The translations under genes and the position numbers were made by a program. This document shows, in pieces, positions 1 through 9,244 of a DNA stretch of 64,000 bases; within the stretch, counting starts at the first letter, position 1; every line of letters starts with the position of its first letter. The notes under the pieces are model-generated. The model saw only the letters and a program-made list of their open reading frames with translations. It had not been told where the DNA came from and ran no database searches. The stretch is from Aerococcus viridans (GTDB taxonomy: Bacteria > Bacillota > Bacilli > Lactobacillales > Aerococcaceae): the NCBI RefSeq assembly GCF_001543285.1, contig NZ_CP014164.1:620001-684000 (forward strand), written 5' to 3'.

Positions 1-2
1 TT

Positions 3-1253
3 CAGGGTTCAGACCAAGAAACTTACTTCTTTACCCAACGGGGTTTAGAAAAAGCTGGTATTGAATTACTACCTTTTAACGCTGACAACATCCAAGAAGG
101 TATGTTTATCATTTGCGGCAACGCTTTTGGCGATGACCATCCTGAAGTTGTCCGTGCGAAAGAATTAGGTCTTGACGTGATGCGCTACCATTTCTTCCTT
201 GGTGAATTAATCAAAGACTACACTAGTGTAGCGATTACTGGTTCTCACGGGAAAACTTCTACCACTGGTTTGATGGCACACGTGATGCGTGGTTTACATC
301 CAACAAACTTCCTAATCGGTGATGGTACTGGTGCTGGTCAAGAAGACGCTGAATACTTTGTATTAGAAGCGGACGAATACCGTAAACATTTCTTAGCTTA
401 CCACCCAGACTACGCGATTTTTACTAATATCGATTTTGACCACCCTGACTACTATGAAAACATTGATCAAGTATTTGCAGCGAATACAACTTTCGCCCAC
501 CAAGTGAAGAAAAAAGTGATTGCATACGGTGGCGATGCTTACTTACGTCAATTTGCTGACCAATCTGACATAGATGTTTGGTACTACGGGCTTGAAGGTG
601 GTGACAACCATATTGTGGCTTCAAATGTTGATCTAGCTACTGATGGGTCTCATTTTGATGTGCATGTAATGGGTGAATTCTATGGTCATTTTGACATTCC
701 AACATTCGGTGAACACAATGTGATGAATGCCTTATCTGTCATTGGTTTCTGCTACCTCGAAAACTTCCCAGCAGACCGTGTTGCGGAAGAATTACGTACT
801 TTTGGTGGGGTTAAACGTCGTTTCTCTGAGAAGAAAATTGGCGATATGACTTTAATTGATGACTATGCTCACCATCCATCAGAAATTAAAGCGACGATAA
901 ATGCTGCCCGGCAAAAATACCCGAACAAGAAGATTGTTTCTGTCTTCCAACCACATACTTTCAGCCGTACCATCGCTTTAATGGACGAATTTGCGGGTGC
1001 TTTGGACTTGTCAGATGACGTATACTTATGCGAAATTTTCGCTTCTGCGCGTGAGAAAGACAACAAGCAAGTGTCTGTTTCTGACCTAGCTAACAAGGTA
1101 ACAAAACCTGTTCAAGTATTACCATTGGAAAATGTATCACCATTATTAGACTATGATGATGCAGTCATGATCTTTATGGGTGCTGGCGATATCATGAAGT
1201 TCGCTTACGCTTATGAAGACCTATTGGCAGACAGCCAATCAACTATCCACTAG
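3..1253 (+). CDS. murC: UDP-N-acetylmuramate--L-alanine ligase (MurC), 5' end outside window
   Basis: Cytoplasmic Mur ligase that adds L-alanine to UDP-MurNAc in peptidoglycan synthesis. The reading frame is open from base 3, so the gene begins upstream; the ATG at 102 is internal, because the codons before it continue the family pattern (FFTQRGLEKAGIELLPF). The ATP-binding loop ITGSHGKTSTT lies near 234-267, followed by the ADEYRKHF segment of the central domain and a C-terminal domain with DDYAHHPSEI and FQPHTFSRT, both typical of MurC. A hairpin terminator follows the stop codon. Identity is secure; only the length is unknown. Confidence 0.96.
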   Translation, partial: QGSDQETYFFTQRGLEKAGIELLPFNADNIQEGMFIICGNAFGDDHPEVVRAKELGLDVMRYHFFLGELIKDYTSVAITGSHGKTSTTGLMAHVMRGLHPTNFLIGDGTGAGQEDAEYFVLEADEYRKHFLAYHPDYAIFTNIDFDHPDYYENIDQVFAANTTFAHQVKKKVIAYGGDAYLRQFADQSDIDVWYYGLEGGDNHIVASNVDLATDGSHFDVHVMGEFYGHFDIPTFGEHNVMNALSVIGFCYLENFPADRVAEELRTFGGVKRRFSEKKIGDMTLIDDYAHHPSEIKATINAARQKYPNKKIVSVFQPHTFSRTIALMDEFAGALDLSDDVYLCEIFASAREKDNKQVSVSDLANKVTKPVQVLPLENVSPLLDYDDAVMIFMGAGDIMKFAYAYEDLLADSQSTIH

Positions 1254-1266
1254 AATAAAAGTATTG

Positions 1267-1293
1267 AAAGGTCGGCTTTGTGCTGGCCTTTTT
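1267..1293 (+). terminator. Rho-independent terminator after murC
   Basis: Stem AAAGGTCGGC / GCTGGCCTTT with two wobble pairs, a 4-5 nt loop and a T run. It lies 13 bases after the murC stop. Confidence 0.8.
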
Positions 1294-1334
1294 GTGAAGA
1301 GAAAGGTCTATATAGGCGTTTGGAGGAGAATTAG

Positions 1335-2312
1335 ATGGTTTACCGAAAAGTGATTCAGTTTGACCAAGAGGACCGATTTCAAGATGACTTGGCCAATGAA
1401 GTCAAGGAATTAACCTGGTTGCATTATGAAAATCCGGATAAGGGGGAAGTGCGACAGGTGATTGAAGACTACCACTTGCCAGTCCATTTCGGGGAGTATG
1501 TCTATGACCAGTTTGAAACGTCTTGGATTGAGTATTACCGAAATGATGCCGGGGACCTATTTACCTATATCATTATCCAGTATCCCTATGGTCATGAGGT
1601 AATTAGCGAGAATACCTATCATACAGCCCCACTAGTGATTGTCATGGGGCAGGATTTGGTGATGACTTTTATGAACCATACCAACTTGCCTTTTATGTTG
1701 GATATCCAGCGGTTAAATTTTCCTTCTGACTTTCCGATGACCTCTGCCTACGCCTTTGTCATGTACATGTTTTATGAGGTGGCTCAGGCCCATATCGATG
1801 CGGTCACCATAATGCATGGCTTGATTAAGCAAGCTGAGGAGGAGGCTCGTCATTCTACTAAAAACAACGTGTCTTATGCCTTAATCAACATCAACAAGGG
1901 TCTCGTTTACTTATCCACCGCGGTCCATAATAACGCCAACACTTTGAGCCGGATTAACCAATACATTAACCAATTGGAAAATGATACTCGCTACCACGAA
2001 AGGGTCCTTAATAGAGTACAAATCGAGATGAACCAGGCAGTAACCATGATTGAAAACGACATGGCGGTCATTGATAAACTGAACGATATGCTGTCGAATG
2101 TCATTTCAAATAACTTGAACGATGTCATGAAACGGCTAACGGTTATCACCATTATTATGACCGTGCCGACGATTACAGCAGGTCTTTGGGGGATGAACGT
2201 GGCTTTACCCCTTGAAGATAATGTCCACGGTTTTTCCATTATTTTAGTTGGTTCGATTATCTTGTCGGTTATTATTTATTTTATTATTGACCGGATCAAT
2301 CTGTTTAAATGA
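1335..2312 (+). CDS. CorA-family divalent cation (Mg2+) transporter
   Basis: Membrane channel of the CorA metal ion transporter family; it probably imports Mg2+, though some members move other divalent ions. The 325-residue protein has a long acidic and helical cytoplasmic N-terminal domain, then two C-terminal membrane helices (about residues 268-290 and 297-320). The family signature GMN is at residues 286-288, just after the first helix. RBS GGAGG lies before the ATG. The gene stands alone between the murC terminator and galU. Family assignment is firm; the transported ion is inferred. Confidence 0.9.
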   Translation: MVYRKVIQFDQEDRFQDDLANEVKELTWLHYENPDKGEVRQVIEDYHLPVHFGEYVYDQFETSWIEYYRNDAGDLFTYIIIQYPYGHEVISENTYHTAPLVIVMGQDLVMTFMNHTNLPFMLDIQRLNFPSDFPMTSAYAFVMYMFYEVAQAHIDAVTIMHGLIKQAEEEARHSTKNNVSYALININKGLVYLSTAVHNNANTLSRINQYINQLENDTRYHERVLNRVQIEMNQAVTMIENDMAVIDKLNDMLSNVISNNLNDVMKRLTVITIIMTVPTITAGLWGMNVALPLEDNVHGFSIILVGSIILSVIIYFIIDRINLFK

Positions 2313-2409
2313 TGGCTCGGATTATAATTTTTTTGAAAAACAACCGTTTACCTTCCTAGTTGAAAGTAAATTATGCTAAGATAAAGACAGTATAATCAAG
2401 GAGGCTATT

Positions 2410-3312
2410 ATGGCTAAACAACAGATTAAAAAAGCAGTAATTCCAGCTGGTGGTTTAGGAACGCGTTTCTTACCAGCGACTAAAGCGATGGCGAAAGAGA
2501 TTATTCCAATCTTAGATAAACCATCCATTCAGTTTATTGTTGAAGAGGCAATTGAAAGTGGTATTGAAGAGATTTTAATTATTACCGGACGTAACAAACG
2601 TTCAGTAGAAGACCATTTTGATGCAAACTTTGATTTAGAAGACAACTTGAAGCAAAAACACAAAGATAAGCTGTTGAAGATGGTTGAAGACACGTCATTA
2701 TTGAATATTCAATTCAAACGTCAGCACCATCCAAAAGGGTTAGGGGACGCTATTTACCAAGCAAAATCATTTGTTGGTGACGAACCCTTCTTATTATTAT
2801 TAGGAGACGACATCACGGTGAGTGCGCCAGGTGAAAAACCATTATCAAAACAAATGATGGATCGCTACCAAGACCACCTAGATGATGATGCGGTATTGGT
2901 TGCCGGTGCAACTATTCCAGCTAAAGAAATGTCTTCTTACGGAATTATGACGACTTCTGGTAACGGTGAAGCGGGTATCTACAATATCGATAAGTTTGAA
3001 GAAAAACCGCAAAATGAAACCGAAGAAAAATTAGCGGCGATTGGTCGTTATATTTTACCACCAGAAATTTTCGATGCCATCGAAGCTATTCCTGAAAATT
3101 CCTTCTCAGGTGAGCTTGAATTAACAGATGCCATCAATCACTTAGCTAAAGGCGACAAGTTAAAAGCCTATGATTATCAAGGTGAATGGTATGAAGTTGG
3201 CGAACCATTAGGTTTACTAAAAGCCAGCATTCAATTCGCCTTACGTCACGAAGAAACAGCAGACGGTTTCCGTGAATACTTGAAAAATGATATTATCCCA
3301 ACATTGAAATAA
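2410..3312 (+). CDS. galU: UTP--glucose-1-phosphate uridylyltransferase
   Basis: Makes UDP-glucose from UTP and glucose-1-phosphate, feeding glycolipid, teichoic acid and capsule precursors. The 300-residue length matches bacterial GalU. The N-terminus carries the nucleotidyltransferase signature GGLGTRFLPATKAMAKE (about residues 14-30), and the inner motifs LLLGDD and FEEKP are present. A strong RBS (AAGGAGG) precedes the ATG. The gene is monocistronic and ends in a perfect bidirectional terminator shared with the convergent phosphatase gene. Confidence 0.96.
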   Translation: MAKQQIKKAVIPAGGLGTRFLPATKAMAKEIIPILDKPSIQFIVEEAIESGIEEILIITGRNKRSVEDHFDANFDLEDNLKQKHKDKLLKMVEDTSLLNIQFKRQHHPKGLGDAIYQAKSFVGDEPFLLLLGDDITVSAPGEKPLSKQMMDRYQDHLDDDAVLVAGATIPAKEMSSYGIMTTSGNGEAGIYNIDKFEEKPQNETEEKLAAIGRYILPPEIFDAIEAIPENSFSGELELTDAINHLAKGDKLKAYDYQGEWYEVGEPLGLLKASIQFALRHEETADGFREYLKNDIIPTLK

Positions 3313-3320
3313 TAGAACTT

Positions 3321-3360
3321 AAAAAGCAGTAGCGCGACTTCAATCGCGCTACTGCTTTTT
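3321..3360. terminator. Bidirectional terminator between galU and the phosphatase gene
   Basis: Perfect 17-bp stem (3321-3337 with 3344-3360), A-rich on the left and ending in TTTTT on the right, so it can work on both strands for the two convergent genes. Confidence 0.93.
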
Positions 3361-3368
3361 TCAATATT

Positions 3369-4679
3369 TTAATAATTATCGTCATCTGGTGATAAGCCAG
3401 CGGCTAATATTTTCAATAGTTGGCCGGTTTCAGCATTTTCATGCCAGCCTCTAAAGTAGTCAGACCCGGGTCCATAAGCATAGACATTGACGTCTTCACC
3501 CGTATGGTTACCTGTTGTCCAGCCCGTATTAGAACGGCGGTCTACAATATCTCGAATGGCTTGGGTCAAGCGGCTGACCTTTTCTTCGTAAGTATAGACA
3601 TAAGTATGGTAGATAGACCGTAACTGGTTTTTCTCAGTAGAAGATAATTCAAATTGGATGTTACGACGAATCACTTCAACCCAGTCATTAGTTTCTTGGG
3701 TCAGCTCAGCAATGTGTTGAGGAGTTGCTTTGACTTTTCGAATATAGTCAGGCAACCAAGAATCGATATTATTAGCCCCCATAGTCATCCCACCTGTCGC
3801 ATGGTCAGACGTTGCAATGACAAGGGTATCTCCGTCTTGCTTGGCGAAATCGATAGCCACTTGAAAGGCACCGGCGAAATCATCAATTTCACTCATGATC
3901 CCAACCACATCTTTATGGTGGGCAGCCCAGTCAATTTGACTCCCTTCAACCATTAGGAAGAATCCTTCATCACTCGTATCCAATCGGCGGATGGCAGAAT
4001 GGACCATTTCACCAAGACTAGGGGTCACATTTGACCAACGATCAATGGCCATTGGAATCCCAAATTCGGAGAATAAGCCAAGGACTTGTGGGTTATGGGA
4101 ATTAAATAGTTCATGCTTAGTATGAACGATATCATAGCCAAGATTTTCAAATTCCTGAGCTAAATTTCGGTCTGGGCGGATAAAATGTTTACGACCGCCA
4201 CCGAGCATGACGTCAATTTTTTGCTTGCCTTCAATAGTATCGTCTAAGTATTGGTCAGCAATATCAAAATAATCTAAGCGGCTTTCTACATGGGCCGCAA
4301 AACCTGCAGGCGTTGCGTGGCTGATTTCAGCGGTCACGACAATCCCTGTATTTTTATTGTTCAATTTGGCAATCTCTAAAGCAGAGTCTACCCGGCTCAA
4401 TTGTTTGTCTAGGCCAATGACGCCATTCATGGTTTTGACGCCAGTCGCCATGGCTGTTGAAGAGGCGGCAGAATCGGTAATCGTCGCCCAAGGATCAAAG
4501 GAATAAGTGGATTGTTGGCCAACCAAGTATTGGTTAAAGATGCTTGGGTTTCTAAAGTGACCAACATCTTGATGAAGGTATTCCCGGTAGGCTGAGGCGA
4601 GTGAAACGCTCATCCCGTCGGACACCATGAAAATAATGTTCTTCGGTTGGTGGGGAAATTGCTCATTACTAGCTACCAT
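3369..4679 (-). CDS. Alkaline phosphatase family protein without signal peptide
   Basis: Zinc/magnesium phosphomonoesterase of the alkaline phosphatase superfamily. Residue D21 sits in FMVSDGMS, and the nucleophile Ser70 in TDSAASSTAMATG. Further metal-ligand blocks are SQIDWAAHH, SDHATGG and TGNHTGEDV. The start is well fixed: an in-frame TAA lies two codons upstream of the ATG and GAAAGGAAG precedes it. The protein starts MVASNEQFPH and moves straight into the first catalytic strand, so no signal peptide, lipobox or membrane helix is present, unlike usual secreted enzymes of this family. It may act in the cytoplasm or be exported another way; the substrate is unknown. Confidence 0.88.
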   Translation of the reverse strand: MVASNEQFPHQPKNIIFMVSDGMSVSLASAYREYLHQDVGHFRNPSIFNQYLVGQQSTYSFDPWATITDSAASSTAMATGVKTMNGVIGLDKQLSRVDSALEIAKLNNKNTGIVVTAEISHATPAGFAAHVESRLDYFDIADQYLDDTIEGKQKIDVMLGGGRKHFIRPDRNLAQEFENLGYDIVHTKHELFNSHNPQVLGLFSEFGIPMAIDRWSNVTPSLGEMVHSAIRRLDTSDEGFFLMVEGSQIDWAAHHKDVVGIMSEIDDFAGAFQVAIDFAKQDGDTLVIATSDHATGGMTMGANNIDSWLPDYIRKVKATPQHIAELTQETNDWVEVIRRNIQFELSSTEKNQLRSIYHTYVYTYEEKVSRLTQAIRDIVDRRSNTGWTTGNHTGEDVNVYAYGPGSDYFRGWHENAETGQLLKILAAGLSPDDDNY

Positions 4680-4811
4680 AATTTATGCTGCTTCCTTTCA
4701 GTAATCACTTGTCATATTGATGCGTTTTTTCAAATCAATACCATCTTTTCTATCCTACAAGGCTATTATAAGTTAAAATAGAAAGGAATGCTAAAGAAAG
4801 AGGGATACGAC

Positions 4812-5819
4812 ATGTTACGGATTGATGCCGCAGTTTTACATATCTTTGATACCAACACCAACGAAGCGGTCTTATCACAGACACTTTTAGACCATAAAGA
4901 GCAATATATGATTGAATATATTGACAAAATGATAACTAAAATCATGTATACGGCACAGCAAAAAGTAGGCAAGCTACCTGATAGAAGTCCAGCTAAGAAA
5001 ATTTTAGTAGGCATGAATCAAGCGGAAAACTTCCTACATGGCACACAAAAACTGACCAACCGTTTTTTCAATTTCACAAAATTAAACCCGGATATCAAAC
5101 CAGCAGATTTACTGTGGACAGGATTCTGGCTAGACGAAGCCTATTTTATCGGCATGTTCAAGTTAAACCACAACGAATCCTACACCCACTACGTAGAGTA
5201 TGACCAGGACAACTTGAAAAATGACCTGATTATCAACCGCGCCATTCTGCCTAGCCCAACCCAAGCTATCGACGAAGGATTCTTATACTGCATCGATACA
5301 GAAGAGTACTTCTTAATTGAGAAGAAACATCTGATCGAAGAATACGGGGAGCGGATTAACTATCTAAGTGAAATCTTCTTGGATATCCAAACCAACCCAA
5401 GTATGAAAGAATCAGTGAACATCATCAAAAAAGCTATCGCTAAAACCGCCAAGAAATTTGGGGAAGATGACTATCAAGACCTGGCCGAGGTAAAACAAAT
5501 CCTGTATGACACTATTCATGAAACACAAGCGATTGATAACCAAGCGATTGCTGAAGTCATGTACGGGGATAATTTCTCCCGAAAACAAGCCTACTTTGAA
5601 GAAACCAAGGAACAAGGTTTGGCTGATGAAACACCTTATATGCCGGAACTTTTAGGGAACAACATGCAACGCCAAAAATTCAAGTTTGAAAACGGAATTG
5701 AATTATCTATTCCCTTAGACTTGTTTAATGACCCAGAAGTGGTTGAAATCAAAAACAACCCGGATGGCACACTGTCAGTCGAAATTAAAAATATCGAAAA
5801 AATCAAAAACATGTTCTAG
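4812..5819 (+). CDS. Nucleoid-associated protein, NdpA (37-kDa) family
   Basis: Resembles the NdpA/YejK family of nucleoid-associated proteins, whose exact role is poorly defined. The N-terminus LRIDAAVLHIFDTNTNE fits the family, as does the overall size of 335 residues. I place the start at the ATG at 4812, which has AAAGAGGG eight bases upstream; the in-frame ATG at 4788 lies directly against its AAGGA and is less likely. The C-terminal part (FKFENGIELSIPLDLF) is typical of the family. A short membrane-protein gene follows 49 bases later, probably co-transcribed. Confidence 0.8.
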   Translation: MLRIDAAVLHIFDTNTNEAVLSQTLLDHKEQYMIEYIDKMITKIMYTAQQKVGKLPDRSPAKKILVGMNQAENFLHGTQKLTNRFFNFTKLNPDIKPADLLWTGFWLDEAYFIGMFKLNHNESYTHYVEYDQDNLKNDLIINRAILPSPTQAIDEGFLYCIDTEEYFLIEKKHLIEEYGERINYLSEIFLDIQTNPSMKESVNIIKKAIAKTAKKFGEDDYQDLAEVKQILYDTIHETQAIDNQAIAEVMYGDNFSRKQAYFEETKEQGLADETPYMPELLGNNMQRQKFKFENGIELSIPLDLFNDPEVVEIKNNPDGTLSVEIKNIEKIKNMF

Positions 5820-5868
5820 ACTACCACCATTGTCTAAATGACGGATAACATTAGAAAGGTTTACCTAT

Positions 5869-6051
5869 ATGTGGCAAAAATTCAAAGACTTAGGTTGGCG
5901 TGCCGCCCTAATTGTCTTCTTCGTGGTTTATATGATCACGATATTAACAGTAGCAAACCCAGAACAATTCCAAACGCCATTCCGCTTCATCTTCGCGGCT
6001 ATCATCATCGTTGGTTTTGTCATGGAACTAGAAAAGAAACGTAAAAAATAA
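5869..6051 (+). CDS. Small membrane protein of unknown function (60 aa)
   Basis: I do not recognise this protein. It is 60 residues with two hydrophobic stretches (about residues 12-27 and 39-52) that could form a helical hairpin, a positively charged N-terminus and a lysine-rich tail (ELEKKRKK). AGAAAGG lies upstream at a suitable distance, and a terminator follows 11 bases after the stop, which supports a real gene. It probably shares a transcript with the ndpA-like gene. Confidence 0.65.
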   Translation: MWQKFKDLGWRAALIVFFVVYMITILTVANPEQFQTPFRFIFAAIIIVGFVMELEKKRKK

Positions 6052-6062
6052 GTAGGCATTAT

Positions 6063-6095
6063 AAAAGGTCGCGAATTGATGTTCGTGACCTTTTT
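6063..6095 (+). terminator. Terminator after the small membrane protein gene
   Basis: Stem AAAAGGTCGCGAA / TTCGTGACCTTTTT with a T run, ending the ndpA-like transcription unit. Confidence 0.88.
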
Positions 6096-6109
6096 ACCTA
6101 ATCTAACAA

Positions 6110-6360
6110 TAGTCTTAATATCGAGCTCTTCTTACGCATAGACATCCGTATGTCACTGCGTTCCGACGGCTGTTTCACAAAAGCCAAACCCTTCCGATGC
6201 TTCCCAAATTACGCTAATTACTTACAGTAATTGTTCGGTTTCTAAGGTGTAAGGCCGACGTCACACTATGATACGGCACTATTTGTCTAGTATCTCCTGT
6301 CTAGACGCTATACATCACATACTGATTTTAAGGCAATGATAGGTAAAGTGTAAGCCAAAG
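6110..6360. other. Structured intergenic region of unknown nature
   Basis: No gene is visible here. The spacer is dense in short inverted repeats: GACAT/ATGTC (6141-6154), GGCT/AGCC (near 6168-6184), AATTACT/AGTAATT (near 6216-6231) and GTCTAG/CTAGAC (6286-6305). The phrase GTGTAAGGCC / GTGTAAGCC occurs twice. Read on the minus strand it contains AATAGTGCCGTATCATA, which is also present in the thrS-downstream repeats. It could be a decayed repeat element or an RNA. Confidence 0.4.
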
Positions 6361-6389
6361 GTCGATGTGTACTATATATTCTGAATGAT

Positions 6390-6418
6390 TTGAATCAAAC
6401 TGCAATCAAGAGTAAAAT
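6390..6418 (+). promoter_or_regulatory. Promoter of the first pepF gene
   Basis: TTGAAT (6390-6395), 17-base spacer, TAAAAT (6413-6418), about 50 bases before the pepF start. Confidence 0.65.
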
Positions 6419-6466
6419 AGGAAAGAATAACGATAGCGAAAACAAACAAGAGGAGAGGGTTTTTTA

Positions 6467-8269
6467 ATGAAATATAATGACACTTGGGATTTAGACGCCA
6501 TGTATCAAGGCGGAGTGACAGGGAATGCCTTTCAAGAGGCCCTAGAAACCCTAGTCCAAAAACGAGATGCCTTAATCAAAGACATGCAGGCATTTGATAT
6601 CAATGCAACAGGCGCACCAGCAACTTTTGCGGATATTATTGATCAAGCTGACCAATACTTAAACCACTTCACTACTTTAATAACCTACGCCCAAATGGCA
6701 TCTGACGCAGACATGCGTGACGAGGCCGCTTCGGCAGCGATTAATAAGGTGGCGACTTTAAACCAGGCTTATGAAATTGCCCGCAAAGGGTTAGACAAAC
6801 AATTGGCGACCCTAAGCGATGCCGAATTTCAGGACTTTTTAGCGGAACCACGCTTGGCTGAAATTGCCTTCACCCTTGAGGAAGACCGTCGCGATGCGAA
6901 ACGCTTATTAGATGATCAAGCGGAAGCCCTTTTGTCAGAATTACAAATTGACGGCTTATCTGGTTGGTCAAATACTTATTCTACGACGGCTTCAGTGATG
7001 ACGATTTCGGTCGATTTAGATGACGGCCACCACGATTATTCAGTGGGTCAGGCCATGAACAACATGTACGCTGACCCAAATCCTGAAAACCGGGCGAAAA
7101 TTTTCGCTGCTTGGGAAGAAACTTTTGCCCAATACGGTCCAGTCTTCGCTGATATCTTAAACCACTTGGCTGGCTACCGTTTAACCACTCAAAAAGCTCA
7201 TGGATACAATGATTTCATGGAAGAACCTCTAGAATATAACCGTATTAAAGGGGAAACTGTGGAAGCTATGTGGCAAGCTGTTGCAGCTAATAAAGATACC
7301 TTTGTCCAATTTTTAAACCGGAAAAAGGCTTTACTTGGTTTAGAAACTTTGAACTGGCAAGATGTTGATGCACCATTAGATTTCGAAGACACCAAACCAA
7401 CGACCTTCACTTATGATGAGGCGGCGGACTTTGTGGTGGAAAACTTCAGAACATTTGGGGACAAGCTAGCGGACTTCGCCCAATCAGCTATAGACAAGCG
7501 GTGGATTGAAGCAGAAGACCGTCCCGGCAAGCGTCCAGGTGGTTACTGTACAGAAACCATCAATGAAGATGAGACCCGTATCTTTATGACCTTTACAGGC
7601 TCAAGAAACGATACATCAACCTTGGCCCACGAATTGGGCCACGCCTTCCACTCTGATGTGTTAACCAGTGAAGCACCGTCTAACCAAGCTTATGCGATGA
7701 ATGTTGCGGAAACAGCGTCGACTTTTGCAGAAACAATTGTAGCTAACGCTAATTTAAAACAAGCCAAAAGTAAGTCAGAGCGCCTACAATTATTGAACGC
7801 GAAAATGGAAAATGCCATCGCGATGTTCATGAATATCCGGTCTCGTTTCTTATTTGAAACAGCCTTTTACACTGAGCGTCAAGACGGTTTTGTATCAGAA
7901 AGTCGCTTGAACGAATTGATGACCCAAGCTCAAGAAGAAGCCTTTGGTGGCGCCATTAATGACTTACACCCACATTTCTGGGCTAGCAAGCTGCACTTCT
8001 TCATTGATGACGTGCCATTCTATAACTTCCCATATACATTCGGCTACATGTTTAGTTTAGGTATCTATGCGGAATACTTGAAAGCACCAGAAGGATTTGA
8101 AGAGCGTTACATCGCCTTATTGAAAGATACAGGACGGATGACCACTGAAGAATTGGCCATGAAACATTTAGGCGCTGACCTAACTAAGCCAGATTTCTGG
8201 CAAGCAGCCATCGATTTAGCGGCAGCAGACGTGAAAGAATTCTTAGCTGAGTCGGAAGATTTAGTTTAA
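6467..8269 (+). CDS. pepF: Oligoendopeptidase F (M3B family), copy 1
   Basis: Cytoplasmic zinc metallopeptidase that cleaves short peptides. The 600-residue length is normal for PepF. The zinc signature HELGH is at residues 388-392, followed by AFHS; the third zinc ligand is expected in the downstream NVAETASTFAE block. RBS AGGAGAGGG precedes the ATG and a 17-spacer promoter lies upstream. A second, clearly different PepF lies at about 50.7 kb; that one sits in the spx/coiA neighbourhood where pepF is usually found, so this is the extra paralogue. Confidence 0.94.
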   Translation: MKYNDTWDLDAMYQGGVTGNAFQEALETLVQKRDALIKDMQAFDINATGAPATFADIIDQADQYLNHFTTLITYAQMASDADMRDEAASAAINKVATLNQAYEIARKGLDKQLATLSDAEFQDFLAEPRLAEIAFTLEEDRRDAKRLLDDQAEALLSELQIDGLSGWSNTYSTTASVMTISVDLDDGHHDYSVGQAMNNMYADPNPENRAKIFAAWEETFAQYGPVFADILNHLAGYRLTTQKAHGYNDFMEEPLEYNRIKGETVEAMWQAVAANKDTFVQFLNRKKALLGLETLNWQDVDAPLDFEDTKPTTFTYDEAADFVVENFRTFGDKLADFAQSAIDKRWIEAEDRPGKRPGGYCTETINEDETRIFMTFTGSRNDTSTLAHELGHAFHSDVLTSEAPSNQAYAMNVAETASTFAETIVANANLKQAKSKSERLQLLNAKMENAIAMFMNIRSRFLFETAFYTERQDGFVSESRLNELMTQAQEEAFGGAINDLHPHFWASKLHFFIDDVPFYNFPYTFGYMFSLGIYAEYLKAPEGFEERYIALLKDTGRMTTEELAMKHLGADLTKPDFWQAAIDLAAADVKEFLAESEDLV

Positions 8270-8291
8270 TTGAATATATAAATAAGTTTCT

Positions 8292-8329
8292 AAAAGCAGG
8301 TAGGGATACATTTCCTTTACCTGCTTTTT
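8292..8329 (+). terminator. Terminator after pepF copy 1
   Basis: Stem AAAAGCAGGTA (8292-8302) with TACCTGCTTTT (8318-8328), then T. Confidence 0.88.
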
Positions 8330-8350
8330 ACAATATGCACAAACTTTGCG

Positions 8351-8359
8351 TGCTATAAT
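8351..8359 (+). promoter_or_regulatory. Extended -10 promoter of the ADP-ribosylglycohydrolase gene
   Basis: TGCTATAAT forms an extended -10 element (TGn plus TATAAT); no good -35 was seen. Confidence 0.5.
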
Positions 8360-8413
8360 TGACCTAATATTGAAATCAATTACTATCTTTGTGAAATTTA
8401 AGGAGGTGGGAAA

Positions 8414-9232
8414 ATGACAACCGCGGTTATTGGCACCGTTATTGGCGATGTGGTGGGGTCTCGTTTTGAACGGCATAACCACAAAAATAAAGACTTTGAA
8501 TTTTTTACAGAAAAGAACCATTTTACTGACGACACGGTCATGACTTTAGCGGTCGCTGACGCTATCATGGACGTGGCAGCGCAGAAATTGGTTTTGGGCC
8601 AAGACAATGCAGCTATTGAAGCCTTGGCCATTGCATCTATGCAAAAATTAGGCCAGACTTATCCGTTGGCAGGGTATGGTCTAAACTTTTCTAAATGGTT
8701 ACGGACTGTTGACCCCAAGCCTTACGGTTCTTATGGAAACGGGGCAGCCATGCGGATTGGACCTATAGGCGACTTAGATTTAAGTGACCAGGACCGGGAA
8801 CATTTGGCAAGGGTCATTACCGGCATTTCCCACAATTCTGAAGACGGTTATTTAGGTGCTAATGCATTGGCAGGCGTGATTGCAACAGCTAAAAGTCAGA
8901 CAGATAAAGATCTGATTGCTGACAAAATGACGAGCTATTATCCACTTGATTTGACCTTGGATGAAATACGCCCAACTTACCGATTTGACGTTTCTTGCGC
9001 TGGGTCAATCCCAGTCGCCTTCCAAGCCTTTTTAGAAGGGGATTCTTTTGAAGATGTCATCCGGAATGCCATATCAGTGGGCGGAGATTCAGATACAATC
9101 GCCTCCATGGCTGGGGCCATTGCTTCCGCTTATTACCAAGACGTGCCGGATGATATGGTGGTTAAAACATTGACCTATTTGCCGGATGATCTAAGGGCGA
9201 TTTTAACTAGATGGCAATCATTCGTTGGCTAG
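8414..9232 (+). CDS. ADP-ribosylglycohydrolase family protein
   Basis: Member of the ADP-ribosylglycohydrolase/DraG fold family, which removes ADP-ribose from proteins or nucleic-acid adducts, or hydrolyses related metabolites. The 272-residue protein shows the binuclear-metal motifs: GDVVGSRFE at the N-terminus, FTDDT (acidic pair at residues 39-40) and the C-terminal GGDSDT (residues 223-228). AAGGAGGTG precedes the ATG. It is followed after 12-21 bases by a uracil-DNA-glycosylase-like gene, probably on the same transcript. The substrate cannot be told from sequence. Confidence 0.9.
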   Translation: MTTAVIGTVIGDVVGSRFERHNHKNKDFEFFTEKNHFTDDTVMTLAVADAIMDVAAQKLVLGQDNAAIEALAIASMQKLGQTYPLAGYGLNFSKWLRTVDPKPYGSYGNGAAMRIGPIGDLDLSDQDREHLARVITGISHNSEDGYLGANALAGVIATAKSQTDKDLIADKMTSYYPLDLTLDEIRPTYRFDVSCAGSIPVAFQAFLEGDSFEDVIRNAISVGGDSDTIASMAGAIASAYYQDVPDDMVVKTLTYLPDDLRAILTRWQSFVG

Positions 9233-9244
9233 AGAAAGGAATAT

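Noticed and set aside
5838..6044. 68-codon frame overlapping the small membrane protein
   Set aside because: It has no RBS and lacks protein character; the 60-residue frame has an RBS and clear membrane helices.
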